Shown here in pieces: positions 27,530 through 37,000 of a stretch of 64,000 nt of DNA. The first letter of the stretch is position 1. Each line of letters begins with the position of its first letter. Made by a program: the position numbers and the translations under genes. The stretch comes from Actinotalea caeni (GTDB lineage Bacteria; Actinomycetota; Actinomycetes; Actinomycetales; Beutenbergiaceae): contig NZ_WNXX01000002.1 of NCBI RefSeq assembly GCF_009733795.1, positions 124,001 through 188,000 on the forward strand, written 5' to 3'. The notes below the pieces were generated by a model. It did no database searches and was not told where the DNA came from. It saw only the letters and a program-made list of their open reading frames with translations.

Positions 27530-27775
27530 TCGTCCGGGGCGGACGGCGCCCGGACCGTCACCGGTCCCCGGCGGGGACATCCGTCGGGCTGATGACCAGC
27601 GATGTCGCCCGGGTGGCGCGGTGCGCGTGGTCGCGCCGTCGAGCAGGCGTCGTCGCCACCACCGGCCGCGCCCGTGCGCAGACGCGTGCGGTGGCTCGTG
27701 CCCGTGCGCTCGCGACAGCCTGCGAGCCGGCGACGAAGGACCCCGGCCGGGGCGACGCTGGCCCGACCCGGGTCG
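27530..27775. other. Non-coding stretch, no recognisable feature
   Basis: Between the sugar transporter promoter and the stop of the TIM-barrel isomerase gene I see no convincing gene, dyad or RNA. Base composition is as GC-rich as the surroundings. It may be debris from the adjacent rearrangement. Confidence 0.4.
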
Positions 27776-28633
27776 TCAGGCGCGGGTCAGCAGGTCGCCG
27801 AAGCCCAGCTCGGTCAGGTGGCGGTAGGAGAGGGCGACGGCGTCGAACTCGTCGCGCTCGTACGTCGCGTCCTGCTCGACGAAGCAGTGCGCGGCGCCGA
27901 TCTCGACGGCGGTGCGCACGACGTCGGCCATCGCGAGCGAGCCCTCGCCGACCTCGGCGAACTGCGGGGTGAACAGCGCCTCGCGCACCGGACCGGGGTC
28001 ACCCGCGCGGAGCTTCTCGTAGGCCTGCGCCGACGGCAGCGCGACCCGGTAGTCCTTGAGGTGCACGAGCGCGACGCGGTCGCCGTAGTGGCGCAGCGTC
28101 GTCACCGGGTCTAGCCCGCCGCGGAAGATCCAGTGCACGTCGAGCTCCAGCCGCAGCGAGGGCGCGGTCTCGAGGATGAGGTCGAGCACACGGGTGCCGT
28201 CGACGCGCGCGAACTCGATCGCGTGGTTGTGGAAGCACAGCGTGACGCCGCGGTCGGCCAGCACCGGCGCAGCCGCCTCGGCGCGCCGCGCCGCCTCTCG
28301 CAGGGTGTCGGCGTTCTCGTACGCCTCCGGCCCGAACATCCCGATCCGCACGAACTCCGCGCCCAGCGTGACGGCCGCCTGCGCCACGCCCTCGGGGTCC
28401 TGCGTGAGCGCGTGGCCGTCCGGTGCGGTGAGACCGGCGGTGGTCGCGTCCACCGCGACCCCGTGCTCGGCCGACGCGGCCGCGATCTCGGCGACGTTCT
28501 CCGCCGTCATCGGCACCGCGGAGATCTCGATCGAGCGGTAGCCGATCGCGGCCACCCGCCGGAACGTCTCGGTGATGCCGAGCTCCGCGAAGCGGTTGCG
28601 CAGCGTGTAGCCCTGGACCCCGATGCTCGTCAT
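27776..28633 (-). CDS. Sugar phosphate isomerase/epimerase (xylose isomerase-like TIM barrel)
   Basis: 285 residues from ATG 28633. AP-endonuclease-2-type TIM barrel with metal-binding residues in CFHNHAIEF, LRLELDVHWIF, VHLKDYR and CFVEQDATY (His, Glu/Asp, His, Glu). Such enzymes act on sugars or inositols; the reaction here is unknown. It begins right of the broken sugar transporter and may once have worked with it. A TAGCGT box seven bases before the ATG suggests a leaderless mRNA. Confidence 0.85.
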   Translation of the reverse strand: MTSIGVQGYTLRNRFAELGITETFRRVAAIGYRSIEISAVPMTAENVAEIAAASAEHGVAVDATTAGLTAPDGHALTQDPEGVAQAAVTLGAEFVRIGMFGPEAYENADTLREAARRAEAAAPVLADRGVTLCFHNHAIEFARVDGTRVLDLILETAPSLRLELDVHWIFRGGLDPVTTLRHYGDRVALVHLKDYRVALPSAQAYEKLRAGDPGPVREALFTPQFAEVGEGSLAMADVVRTAVEIGAAHCFVEQDATYERDEFDAVALSYRHLTELGFGDLLTRA

Positions 28634-28710
28634 GTCCGGCACGCTACGGCCGGTCGGCCGGCGGTGCACGTGCTTGCCTCCGGTTGCAGGGCTTGCCGGA
28701 CCCGCTGGGC

Positions 28711-29265
28711 TCAGTGCCTGCTCGCGGGCTCGTCGGCGCCGCCCGCGGCGCGCCGCGCCAGCACGAACAGCAGGTCGGAGAGCCGGTTGAGGTAGCGCCG
28801 CACGTCGTCGCTCACGAACGCGCCGCGCTCGGCGGCGCCGACGACGAGCCGCTCCGCCCGCCGGGCGACCGTGCGGGCGAGGTCGAGCGCCGCCTCCGTC
28901 GGCGTCGACCCGGGGACGAGGAACACCGGTCGCAGCGGCCGCACCTCCAGCTCGGCGTCGATCAGCCGCTCCAGCCGCGTGACCATGCCGGCGTCGACCC
29001 GGGAGGTCCCGGCCTCGAGCCGGTCGCGGCGCTCGGGGTGGGTGGCGAGGTCGGCGCCGACGACGAACAGCTCGCGCTGCAGGTCCAGGATCGTCGTCGC
29101 CAGGTCGGCGTCGTCGCAGCCGGCGCGCGCGACGCCGAGCGCGGCGGTCAGCTCGTCGACGGCCCCGTAGGCGTCGACGACCGCGTCCGCCTTGCTCACG
29201 CGGCCGCCGTGGAACAGGCCGGTCGTGCCGTCGTCGCCGGTCGTCGTGTAGATCCTGCTGGCCAT
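28711..29265 (-). CDS. Cob(I)alamin adenosyltransferase, PduO type
   Basis: 184 residues. Makes adenosylcobalamin from ATP and cob(I)alamin. The N-terminal ATP loop IYTTTGDDGTTGLFHGGRVSK, the DAYGAVDELTAALG segment, and RRAERLVVGAAERG with RYLNRLSDLLFVLAR near the C-terminus are PduO hallmarks. CATGCT lies six bases before the ATG. It is divergent from the B12-riboswitch operon, and its product is the cofactor of IcmF encoded 5 kb away. Confidence 0.93.
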   Translation of the reverse strand: MASRIYTTTGDDGTTGLFHGGRVSKADAVVDAYGAVDELTAALGVARAGCDDADLATTILDLQRELFVVGADLATHPERRDRLEAGTSRVDAGMVTRLERLIDAELEVRPLRPVFLVPGSTPTEAALDLARTVARRAERLVVGAAERGAFVSDDVRRYLNRLSDLLFVLARRAAGGADEPASRH

Positions 29266-29329
29266 GCCTCGAGCATGGCAGCCGCGGCGACCCGCAGCCA
29301 CCCGCGACGAGGCACAATGGGTGCACAAC

Positions 29330-29475
29330 TGCACACGCACCCCGGAGCCAGGGGAAGTCGGTCGAAACCCGACGCTGACCCGCAACCGTGGATCGCGCCG
29401 ACGCGCGATGAGCCGGATCGCCTGACCGGGGTGGGAGGACACCACCGCCGAGGTCTGCGGCCGGGCCCGACCAGC
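29330..29475 (+). promoter_or_regulatory. Cobalamin (B12) riboswitch
   Basis: The leader contains the conserved cobalamin-riboswitch core: GCCAGGGGAAGTCGGT from 29347, AAACCCGACGC, and GCTGACCCGCAACCGT ending at 29389, then the B12 box AGCCGGATCGCCTG at 29411-29424. A short CCCGCGGG/CCCGCGGG hairpin follows at 29477-29497 before the first gene and could be the expression platform. CACAAT at 29313-29318 is a plausible -10. It should shut off the downstream operon when B12 is plentiful. The exact ends are approximate. Confidence 0.93.
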
Positions 29476-29537
29476 ACCCGCGGGCGACGCCCGCGGGAGC
29501 AGGCTGCGCCGTCGACCCGTACCAGGAAGAGGTCGAC

Positions 29538-30254
29538 ATGACGACAGCCCGACGCGCGAGCCGCGCTCTCGCCCTGCTGGGCGCAGCCGCGCTGCTGACG
29601 ACGGCGGTCCCCACCGCTGCGGCACCGGCCGCCGCGACCACCGAGTGCGACGGCGTCTACGTCGTCGTCGACTTCACCGACCTCGGCGGCGACGTCGAGA
29701 CCGGGTGCGCCGAGGGCGACCCGGAGTCCGGCCGCGACGCGCTGGAGTCGGCGGGTTTCGCCCCCGAGGACTCCACGCCCGGTCTCGTGTGCACGATCGA
29801 CGGCCTGCCCGACCCGTGCCCCACCGAGTTCACCGGCAGCTACTGGGCGTACTGGCAGATGTCCGACGGCGAGTGGGTCTCCTCCTCGGTCGGCTTCGAC
29901 GAGGCGGACCCGACGCCCGGCGGTGTCGAGGGCTGGCGCTACAACGACGGCTCCGAGCCGCCCGGTGTCACGGCCGAGGACCTGCCCGGTGCGGTCGCTG
30001 CGGGCAGCGGCGAGGGTACCGAGGGCACCGACGACGCCGAGGACGGCGCGACCGATGCCACCGACGACGCGGGCGCGGACGGCACGGCCGACGACGAGGC
30101 CGGTGACGACAGCACCGACGAGGCCACCGATGCGACGAGCGCCGACGCCGGCTCGGGCGGCGGCGTGGGCCCGGCGCTGTGGGCGGTCATCGGGGTCGTG
30201 GTGGTCGCGCTCGTGCTCGGCGTCGTGATCCGGCGCTCCCGCGCGCGCTCGTGA
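29538..30254 (+). CDS. Secreted, membrane-anchored SCO2322/DUF4430-like protein
   Basis: 238 residues. Signal peptide with AAPAAA near residues 30-34; a mature domain of about 100 residues with three or four Cys (CDGVYVVVDF, ETGCAEGD, LVCTIDG, DPCP) and the DUF4430-like YWAYWQMSDGEW; then an acidic Asp/Thr/Ala linker and a C-terminal membrane anchor followed by basic residues. DUF4430 corresponds to the C-terminal domain of transcobalamin. First gene under the B12 riboswitch, it is probably a surface cobalamin-binding helper of the ECF transporter. Confidence 0.75.
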   Translation: MTTARRASRALALLGAAALLTTAVPTAAAPAAATTECDGVYVVVDFTDLGGDVETGCAEGDPESGRDALESAGFAPEDSTPGLVCTIDGLPDPCPTEFTGSYWAYWQMSDGEWVSSSVGFDEADPTPGGVEGWRYNDGSEPPGVTAEDLPGAVAAGSGEGTEGTDDAEDGATDATDDAGADGTADDEAGDDSTDEATDATSADAGSGGGVGPALWAVIGVVVVALVLGVVIRRSRARS

Positions 30255-30258
30255 CGAC

Positions 30259-31338
30259 GTGACGACGACCGCCGAGCGCGTCGCGCCGGCCGCGGTGCTC
30301 CGGCCGGGGCGCGCGCTGCACCCGCTCGCGTGGTGGGCGTGGGCGCTCGCGCTCGCGGCCGCGCTCAGCCGCGTCACGAACCCGGTCGGGGTGCTGCTGC
30401 TCGCCGCCGCGGTCGTCGTCGTGGTGCTCGCCTGCCGTGGCGACGACCGGTGGGGCCGCGCGTTCCGCGGCTACCTCGTGCTCGCCGGCGTCGTCGTGGC
30501 GGTCCGGGTCGTGTTCCACGCGCTCGTCGGGCTCGACGGCGGCGGACCGGTCCTGCTCGACCTGCCGGGCGTGGCGCTGCCCACGTGGGCCGGTGGCATC
30601 GACCTGCTGGGGCCGGTGCGGCTGACCGGGCTGCTGCACGCGCTGTACGGCGGCCTCGCGCTCGGCACGCTGCTGCTGTGCTTCGGTGCGGCGAACTCCC
30701 TCTCCGACCCGGTGCGGGCGCTGCGGGCGCTGCCCGCCGCGCTGCACCCCCTCGGCACCGCCGTGGTCGTCGCGGTCACGGTCGCGCCCCGGCTGGTCAC
30801 CTCGTTCGCGCGGGTGCGACGCGCGCAGCGGCTGCGCGGCGTCGCGCCCACGGGCCGACGCGGCGTGCAGGCCACCGTGGTGCCGGTGCTGGGCGACGCG
30901 CTCGACCACGCGCTCGCGCTCGCGGCGTCGATGGACTCCCGTGGCTACGCCCGCTCCGACCGGCCCAGCCGCGGCGTGGGGGCCGCGCTCACGGTCGCGC
31001 TGCTCGCGGCCGTCGTGGGCACCTACGGGTTGCTCGACGCGCAGGCGCCGTCCTGGCTGGGTGCGCCGATGCTCGTCGGGGGCGCGGTCGTGGCGGTGGC
31101 GGCCGGCGCCGCGGCAGGCCGCCGGTCGCGGCGGACGCGGTACCGCCCGGACCCGTGGGGGTGGCGCGAGACCGCCGTCGCCGTCTGCGGCGTGCTCGCC
31201 GCGGTGCTGGCGCTCACCGACCCGGTGCTGCGTCAGACCGGGCTGCCGGGTCCGCCGCCGCTGTCGTGGCAGGCGCTGGCCGCCGCGGTCGTGGCGGCGG
31301 TGCCCGCGCTGCTCCGCGTGAGGTCGGGGGAGCGATGA
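30259..31338 (+). CDS. Energy-coupling factor transmembrane protein EcfT (CbiQ family)
   Basis: 359 residues, GTG start four bases after the previous stop. Membrane segments surround a cytoplasmic coupling region that holds the EcfT marks RAQRLRGVAPTG and later SMDSRGYARSD (A-R-G type motifs). It couples the ATPase to the S subunit. Extra C-terminal membrane segments make it longer than a minimal EcfT. Overlaps ecfA (ATGA). Confidence 0.88.
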   Translation: MTTTAERVAPAAVLRPGRALHPLAWWAWALALAAALSRVTNPVGVLLLAAAVVVVVLACRGDDRWGRAFRGYLVLAGVVVAVRVVFHALVGLDGGGPVLLDLPGVALPTWAGGIDLLGPVRLTGLLHALYGGLALGTLLLCFGAANSLSDPVRALRALPAALHPLGTAVVVAVTVAPRLVTSFARVRRAQRLRGVAPTGRRGVQATVVPVLGDALDHALALAASMDSRGYARSDRPSRGVGAALTVALLAAVVGTYGLLDAQAPSWLGAPMLVGGAVVAVAAGAAAGRRSRRTRYRPDPWGWRETAVAVCGVLAAVLALTDPVLRQTGLPGPPPLSWQALAAAVVAAVPALLRVRSGER

Positions 31339-32936
31339 TCGAGCTGAGCGGGGTCACGGCGACCTATCCGGGTGCGTCGGCACCCGTGCTGCGCGACGTC
31401 GACCTCACGGTCGAGCGCGGCGAGCTGCTGCTCGTCGTGGGGGCGACGGGCTCCGGCAAGTCGACCCTGCTCGCGACCCTGACGGGCCGGTTCCCGCACA
31501 CCACCGGCGGTGAGCTGCGCGGTTCCGTCCGGGTCGCCGGGCGGGACACCCGCACGCACCGCCCGCGTGACCTGGCCGACGTCGTCGGCGTCGTCGGCCA
31601 GGACCCGGAGGCGACGTTCGTCACCGGCACCGTGGAGGAGGAGCTCGCCTACACGCTCGAGCAGCTCGGCGTGCCCTCGACAGCGATGCGCACCCGGGTG
31701 GAGGCGGTGCTCGACCAGCTCGGGCTCGCGCGGCTGCGCGCGACCCCGCTCGACGCGCTCTCGGGCGGCGAGCAGCAGCGCGTCGCGATCGGTGCGGTGC
31801 TCACGGCCCACCCGCAGGTGCTCGTCATGGACGAGCCGACGTCCGCGCTCGACCCGGCGGCCGCCGAGGACGTGCTCGCCGCCGTGCACCGGCTCGTGCA
31901 CGACCTCGGGCTCACGGTCGTGCTCGCCGAGCACCGCATCGAGCGGGTCGCCGGCCTCGCCGACCGGGTCGCACTCGTCGAGGGCGGCACGGTCCGGGTG
32001 GGTACCCCGGCCGAGGTGCTGCCCGGGTACCGCGGGGCGCCGCCGGTCGTGCGGCTCGGCGAGCTCGCGGGCTGGTCGCCGGTCCCGGTGACCGTGCGCG
32101 AGGCGCGCCGTCAGGCGCCCGACCTGGTGGCGCGGCTCGGTCCGGCGCCCGCGCGGGTGACCCACGCCGGCGAGCAGGTGCTGACCGCGAGCCGGCTGTC
32201 GGTGCGGCACGGCGCGGTCGAGGCGGTGCGCTCGGTCGACCTCTCGCTGCGTCGCGGCGAGGTGGTGGCGCTCATGGGGCGCAACGGGGCGGGCAAGTCC
32301 TCGCTGATGTGGGCGCTGCAGGGCACCGGGCGTCGCCACGGCGGCCGGGTGCGGCTGCTCCCCGACGGCGTCGACCCCGCCGGGCTCTCACCCGCAGCGG
32401 CGCGCGCTCGGCTCGCGCTGCTGCCGCAGCCGGCGAGCGACCTGCTGTACCTGCCCGACGTCGCGGCCGAGTGCCGTGCCGCCGACGACGGCGTCGCGCG
32501 TGGCCGTACGCGTGCCGAGCTCGACGCGCTGGTCCCCGGCGTGCCCGACGACGCGCACCCGCGCGACCTCTCCGAGGGGCAGCGGCTCGCGCTCGCGCTC
32601 GCCGTGCAGCTCGCTGCGGAGCCGGGGATCGCGCTGCTCGACGAGCCCACGCGAGGGCTCGACGCCGACGCGAAGACCGCCCTCGCCGCACGGCTGCGCG
32701 GGATCGCGGAGGAGTCGCGCACGGTCGTCGTCGCCACCCACGACGTCGAGTTCGCCGCCGTGGTCGCCGACCGGGTGCTGCTCATGGCCGACGGCGAGGT
32801 CGTCGCCGACGGCGCCGCCCACGAGGTCCTGACGTCGACGCCGCTGCTCGCGCCGCAGGTGGCGACGGTGCTGCCTGGCAGCGGCGCGCTCACGGTCGCC
32901 GACGTCGCCGAGCGCCTCGCGGAGGTGGCGCCGTGA
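31335..32936 (+). CDS. ECF transporter ATPase with two fused ATP-binding domains
   Basis: 533 residues from ATG 31335. Domain 1: Walker A GATGSGKST, Q-loop VVGQDPEATFVTGTVEEE, signature LSGGEQQR, LVMDEPTSALDP, AEHR. Domain 2 from about residue 275: GRNGAGKSS, signature LSEGQRLALA, ALLDEPTRGLDA, ATHDVEF. This is a single-chain form of EcfA1-EcfA2, powering vitamin uptake with EcfT and EcfS. The start overlaps the ecfT stop and the end overlaps ecfS. Confidence 0.93.
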   Translation: MIELSGVTATYPGASAPVLRDVDLTVERGELLLVVGATGSGKSTLLATLTGRFPHTTGGELRGSVRVAGRDTRTHRPRDLADVVGVVGQDPEATFVTGTVEEELAYTLEQLGVPSTAMRTRVEAVLDQLGLARLRATPLDALSGGEQQRVAIGAVLTAHPQVLVMDEPTSALDPAAAEDVLAAVHRLVHDLGLTVVLAEHRIERVAGLADRVALVEGGTVRVGTPAEVLPGYRGAPPVVRLGELAGWSPVPVTVREARRQAPDLVARLGPAPARVTHAGEQVLTASRLSVRHGAVEAVRSVDLSLRRGEVVALMGRNGAGKSSLMWALQGTGRRHGGRVRLLPDGVDPAGLSPAAARARLALLPQPASDLLYLPDVAAECRAADDGVARGRTRAELDALVPGVPDDAHPRDLSEGQRLALALAVQLAAEPGIALLDEPTRGLDADAKTALAARLRGIAEESRTVVVATHDVEFAAVVADRVLLMADGEVVADGAAHEVLTSTPLLAPQVATVLPGSGALTVADVAERLAEVAP

Positions 32937-33742
32937 CCGCGCCGGTGCGCGGGGCGAGCACGCCGCGGACGGACGCGATCCCGCTCGGGGCGCGCTCCGC
33001 CGTCGTGCTGGCGCTGGCGAGCGTCGTCGGCGTCCTCGCGTTCTGCTGGCCGCTGCTGGTCGACCCGGGGGCGTCGCTCGACGACGCCACGGTCGCGCCG
33101 CTCGTCCTCGGCGTCGTGCTGCTGGGCGTGCTGGCCGCCGTGCTCGTCGCGTTCGGCGAGGGCGGGCTCGACGTGCGCGCGGTCGCGATGCTCGGGCTGC
33201 TCGCCGCGGTCGGCGCGGTGCTGCGGCCGATCTCCGCGGGGTCGGCAGGCATCGAGACCGTGTTCGTGCTGCTCGTGCTGGGCGGCCGGGTGTTCGGCGC
33301 CGGCTTCGGGTTCGTGCTCGGGGCGACGACCCTGCTCGCCTCGGCGCTGCTGACCGGTGGCGTCGGGCCGTGGCTGCCGTTCCAGATGCTCGCCGCGTCC
33401 TGGGTGGGGCTCGGTGCCGGGCTGCTGCCGCCGGTGCGCCGCGGCTGGCGCGAGAGCGCGCTGCTCGGCGGCTACGGGGCGCTGGCAGCCCTGCTGTTCG
33501 GGGTGGCGATGAACATGTCGTTCTGGCCCTTCACGCTCGGCGTCGGCAGCGAGCTGTCCTACGTCGCTGGTGCGCCGGTGGCGGTGAACCTCGCGCGGTT
33601 CGTCGCGTTCAGCGCCGCGACCTCGCTCGGCTGGGACGTGGGCCGGGCCGTGACGACCGTGCTGGGGATCGTCGTCGTCGGGCCGGTCGTGCTGCCGCTG
33701 CTGCGCCGCGCCGCCACCCGCGCCCGGTTCACCACCTCGTAG
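32933..33742 (+). CDS. ECF transporter substrate-binding (S) component, probably for cobalamin
   Basis: 269 residues, GTG start overlapping ecfA by four bases. Six or more membrane segments, with the S-component-like AAVGAVLRPISAGSAGIETVFVL and GAGFGFVLGATTLLASALLTGGVGPWLPFQMLA. Specificity for B12 is inferred from the riboswitch that heads the operon and from the neighbouring PduO and IcmF genes, not from binding residues. Its stop is followed five bases later by the 29-bp repeat array. Confidence 0.85.
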   Translation: MTAPVRGASTPRTDAIPLGARSAVVLALASVVGVLAFCWPLLVDPGASLDDATVAPLVLGVVLLGVLAAVLVAFGEGGLDVRAVAMLGLLAAVGAVLRPISAGSAGIETVFVLLVLGGRVFGAGFGFVLGATTLLASALLTGGVGPWLPFQMLAASWVGLGAGLLPPVRRGWRESALLGGYGALAALLFGVAMNMSFWPFTLGVGSELSYVAGAPVAVNLARFVAFSAATSLGWDVGRAVTTVLGIVVVGPVVLPLLRRAATRARFTTS

Positions 33743-33746
33743 CCCT

Positions 33747-34098
33747 TTCAACCCACTTCTGCCCCCTCCCGAGGTTTCAACCCATTTCCGCCCCCCCGAA
33801 GTCTTAACCCACTTCCGCCCCTAGGAACGGTTTCAACTGCCCCTCCACGAGGTTGCAGCCACGCCTACCGCGGGCTGGACGCGCGTCCTGCCGTGACGTG
33901 GGGCAGAAGTGGGTTGAAAGCCTCAGAGGGGGCAGGAGTGGGTTGAAACCGTCAGTGGGGGCAGGAGTGGGTTGAAACCGTCAGTGGGGGCAGGAGTGGG
34001 TTGAAACCGTCAGTGGGGGCGGACGTGGGTTGACACCTCGGGAGGGGGCGGACGTGGGTTGACACCTCGGGAGGGGGCGGAAGTGGGTTGAGAGCTAG
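33747..34098. repeat. 29-bp repeat array in two opposed blocks
   Basis: Between convergent ecfS and icmF. Left block (33747-33850): TTTCAACCCACTTCTGCCCC and three more degraded copies in the same direction. Right block (33903-34098): six complete 29-bp units plus a partial seventh in the opposite direction, starting at 33903, 33932, 33961, 33990, 34019, 34048 and 34077. The shared core is GCRGRAGTGGGTTGAAA or GCGGACGTGGGTTGACA. Units 2-4 are identical; units 5 and 6 are identical. The last unit runs to the icmF stop codon. About 50 unrelated bases separate the blocks. Confidence 0.92.
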
Positions 34099-37000
34099 AC
34101 GTTGCGGCGGTACCGGCCGCCGACGTCGAACAGGGTCTGGGTGATCTGGCCGAGGCTCGCGACGCGCACGGTGTCCATGAGGACGTCGAAGACGTTCTCG
34201 CCCGCCAGCGCGGCCTGCCGCAGCCGCTCCAGCGCGGCCGGGGCCTCGTCGGCGTGGCGGGCGTGGAACTCCCGCAGCCGCCGCACCTGCCCCTGCTTCT
34301 CCTCCTCCGAGGAGCGGCGCAGCTCCACCGGGGCGTCGTGCTCCTCGCCCTGCGGTGCGCGGAAGGTGTTGACGCCGATGATCGGCAGCGAGCCGTCGTG
34401 CTTGCGCATCTCGTAGACCATCGACTCGTCCTGGATGCGGCCGCGCTGGTAGCCGGTCTCCATCGCGCCCAGCACGCCGCCCCGCGCCGAGATCTGCTCC
34501 AGCTCGGCCAGCACGGCCTCCTCGACCAGGTCGGTGAGCTCGCGCAGCACGAACGAGCCCTGGTTGGGGTTCTCGTTGAGGCTGAGCCCCCACTCGGACC
34601 CGATGATCATCTGGATCGCCAGCGCGCGCCGCACCGACTCCTCGGTCGGGGTGGTGATCGCCTCGTCGTAGGCGTTGGTGTGCAGGCTGTTCGCGGAGTC
34701 GTACAGCGCGATCAGTGCCTGCAGCGTGGTGCGGATGTCGTTGAAGGCGATCTCCTGCGCGTGCAGGCTCCGGCCCGACGTCTGGATGTGGTACTTCAGC
34801 CTCTGCGACCGCTCACCTGCGCCGTAGCGCTCCTTCATCGCGATCGCCCAGATGCGGCGCGCCACCCGGCCCAGCACCGCGTACTCCGGGTCCATCCCGT
34901 TGCTGAAGAAGAACGAGAGGTTCGGCGCGAAGTCGTCGATCGCCATGCCACGCGCCAGGTATGCCTCGACGTAGGTGAAGCCGTTCGCGAGCGTGAAGGC
35001 GAGCTGGCTGATCGGGTTCGCCCCGGCCTCGGCGATGTGGTAGCCGCTGATCGAGACCGAGTAGAAGTTCCTCACCTCGTGCTCGACGAACCACTCCTGG
35101 ATGTCCGCCATCACGCCGAGCGAGAAGTCGGTCGAGAAGATGCAGGTGTTCTGCCCCTGGTCCTCCTTGAGGATGTCGGCCTGCACGGTGCCGCGCACCC
35201 GCCGCAGCGCGTCGGCGCGCACCTGCGCCGCCTCCTCGGCCGACGGCGGCCTGCCGTGCTCGGCCTCGAAGCGCTCGAGCTGCTGGTCGATCGCGGTGGT
35301 GAGGAACATCGCCAGGATCGTCGGCGCCGGTCCGTTGATCGTCATCGACACCGACGTCGACGGCGCGCACAGGTCGAAGCCCGCGTAGAGCGCCTTCATG
35401 TCGTCGAGCGTCGCGACCGAGACGCCGGAGTTGCCGACCTTGCCGTAGACGTCGGGCCGCTCCGCGGGGTCGTGCCCGTACAGCGTGACGGAGTCGAACG
35501 CCGTCGACAGCCGGGTGGCGGGCTGGCCCTCGGCGAGGAGGTGGAAGCGGCGGTTGGTGCGGGCCGGGTCGCCCTCGCCGGCGAACATGCGGGCGGGATG
35601 CTCGTCGGTGCGGCGGCGGGCGAACACGCCCGCGGTGAACGGGAACGACCCGGGCAGGTTCTCGCCGCGCAGCCAGGTGAGCAGGTCGCCGTCGTCGTGC
35701 AGCCGCGGCAGTGCTGTCCGCGGCACCCGGGTCCCCGCGAGCGACACGCCCGGCTCGGCCGCGGCCGCCTGCGCCGCGCGCTCGGGCCACGCCTCGAGCA
35801 GCTCGCGCGCCCAGGGCTCGACGTCGCGCGAGACGGCGTCCGCCACCTCGGCGAGCGCGTCGGCGGCCGGCTCGGCGTCGTGCGCACGGAGCAGCGCGCG
35901 CGCACCCCGCAGGTGCTGCGCGCGGCGGACCGCCTCCGCCTGCTCGGCCGTGCGCCGGTGGTAGGCGCGGACGGTCGCGGCCGTCTCCGCCAGGTGCTGC
36001 ACGCGCGCCGCCGGGATCAGCGGGGAGACCTGCGTCGACACCCGGGTGCCCGCCTCGCCCAGTCGTGCGCCGCTGGTGTCGAGGCCGTGGCCCTCCAGCT
36101 CCTCCCGCAGGAAGGTCCACAGGCCCGTGACGCCGTCGTCGTTGAACCGCGAGGCGACCGTGCCGAAGACCGGCAGCTCCTCGTGCGGCGTGGTCCACGC
36201 CTGCCGCGACCGCGCGACCTGCCGGCGCACGTGCCGCAGCGCGTCGGGCGCCCCCGCGCGGTCGTACTTGTTGACGACGACGGCGTGCGCCAGGTCGATC
36301 ATGTCGATCTTCTCGAGCTGCATCGCCGCGCCGAACTCCGGCGTCATCACGTAGACCGGGACGTCGACGTGGTCGACGACGTCGGCGTCGCCCTGCCCGA
36401 TGCCCGGTGTCTCCACGACCACGAGCCCGGCGCCCCACGCCTTCGCGGCGGCGATCACGTCGTCGAGCCGCTCCGGCAGCCCCGACCCCGGCGTGCGGGT
36501 GGCGAGCGAGCGGAAGAACACCGAGTCGGCGTCGATCGCGTTCATGCGGATCCGGTCGCCGAGCAGCGCGCCGCCGCGGCGGCGCGAGGGGTCGACGGCC
36601 AGCACCACGACCCGGACGGCGTCGCCGAGGTCCAGCCGCAGCCGGCGCAGCAGCTCGTCGGTCAGCGAGGACTTGCCGGCGCCGCCGGTGCCCGTGACGC
36701 CGAGGACCGGCACCGGTCGTGCGGCGGCCCGGCTGCGCAGCTGCTCGACCAGCGGCTCGGCGAGCGCGTCGACCTCGAGCGCGGTGATCGTGCGGGCGAG
36801 CGCGCGCCGGTCGCCCGCGAGCAGCCGCTCGAGCGAGGTGACCGGTTCCGGCGTCGTGGCGGGGTCGACGTCGCCCGCCTGCACGACGACGTTGACCATG
36901 CCGGGCAGACCGAGCCGCTGACCGTCCTCCGGGGAGAAGATCTTGGCGACGCCGCGCGACTCCAGCAGCGCGATCTCGTCGGCGACGATGACGCCGCCGC

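Noticed and set aside
25472-27592. A 706-residue plus-strand frame spanning the LacI gene and the permease fragment
   Set aside because: Only about 206 residues (26551-27171) resemble a protein. The rest is antisense to the LacI gene and to the permease N-terminus.
33903-34098. The 29-bp array as a CRISPR array
   Set aside because: Units follow one another directly. The variable part is only 8-10 bases and is shared between neighbours, so there are no unique spacers. No cas genes are present.
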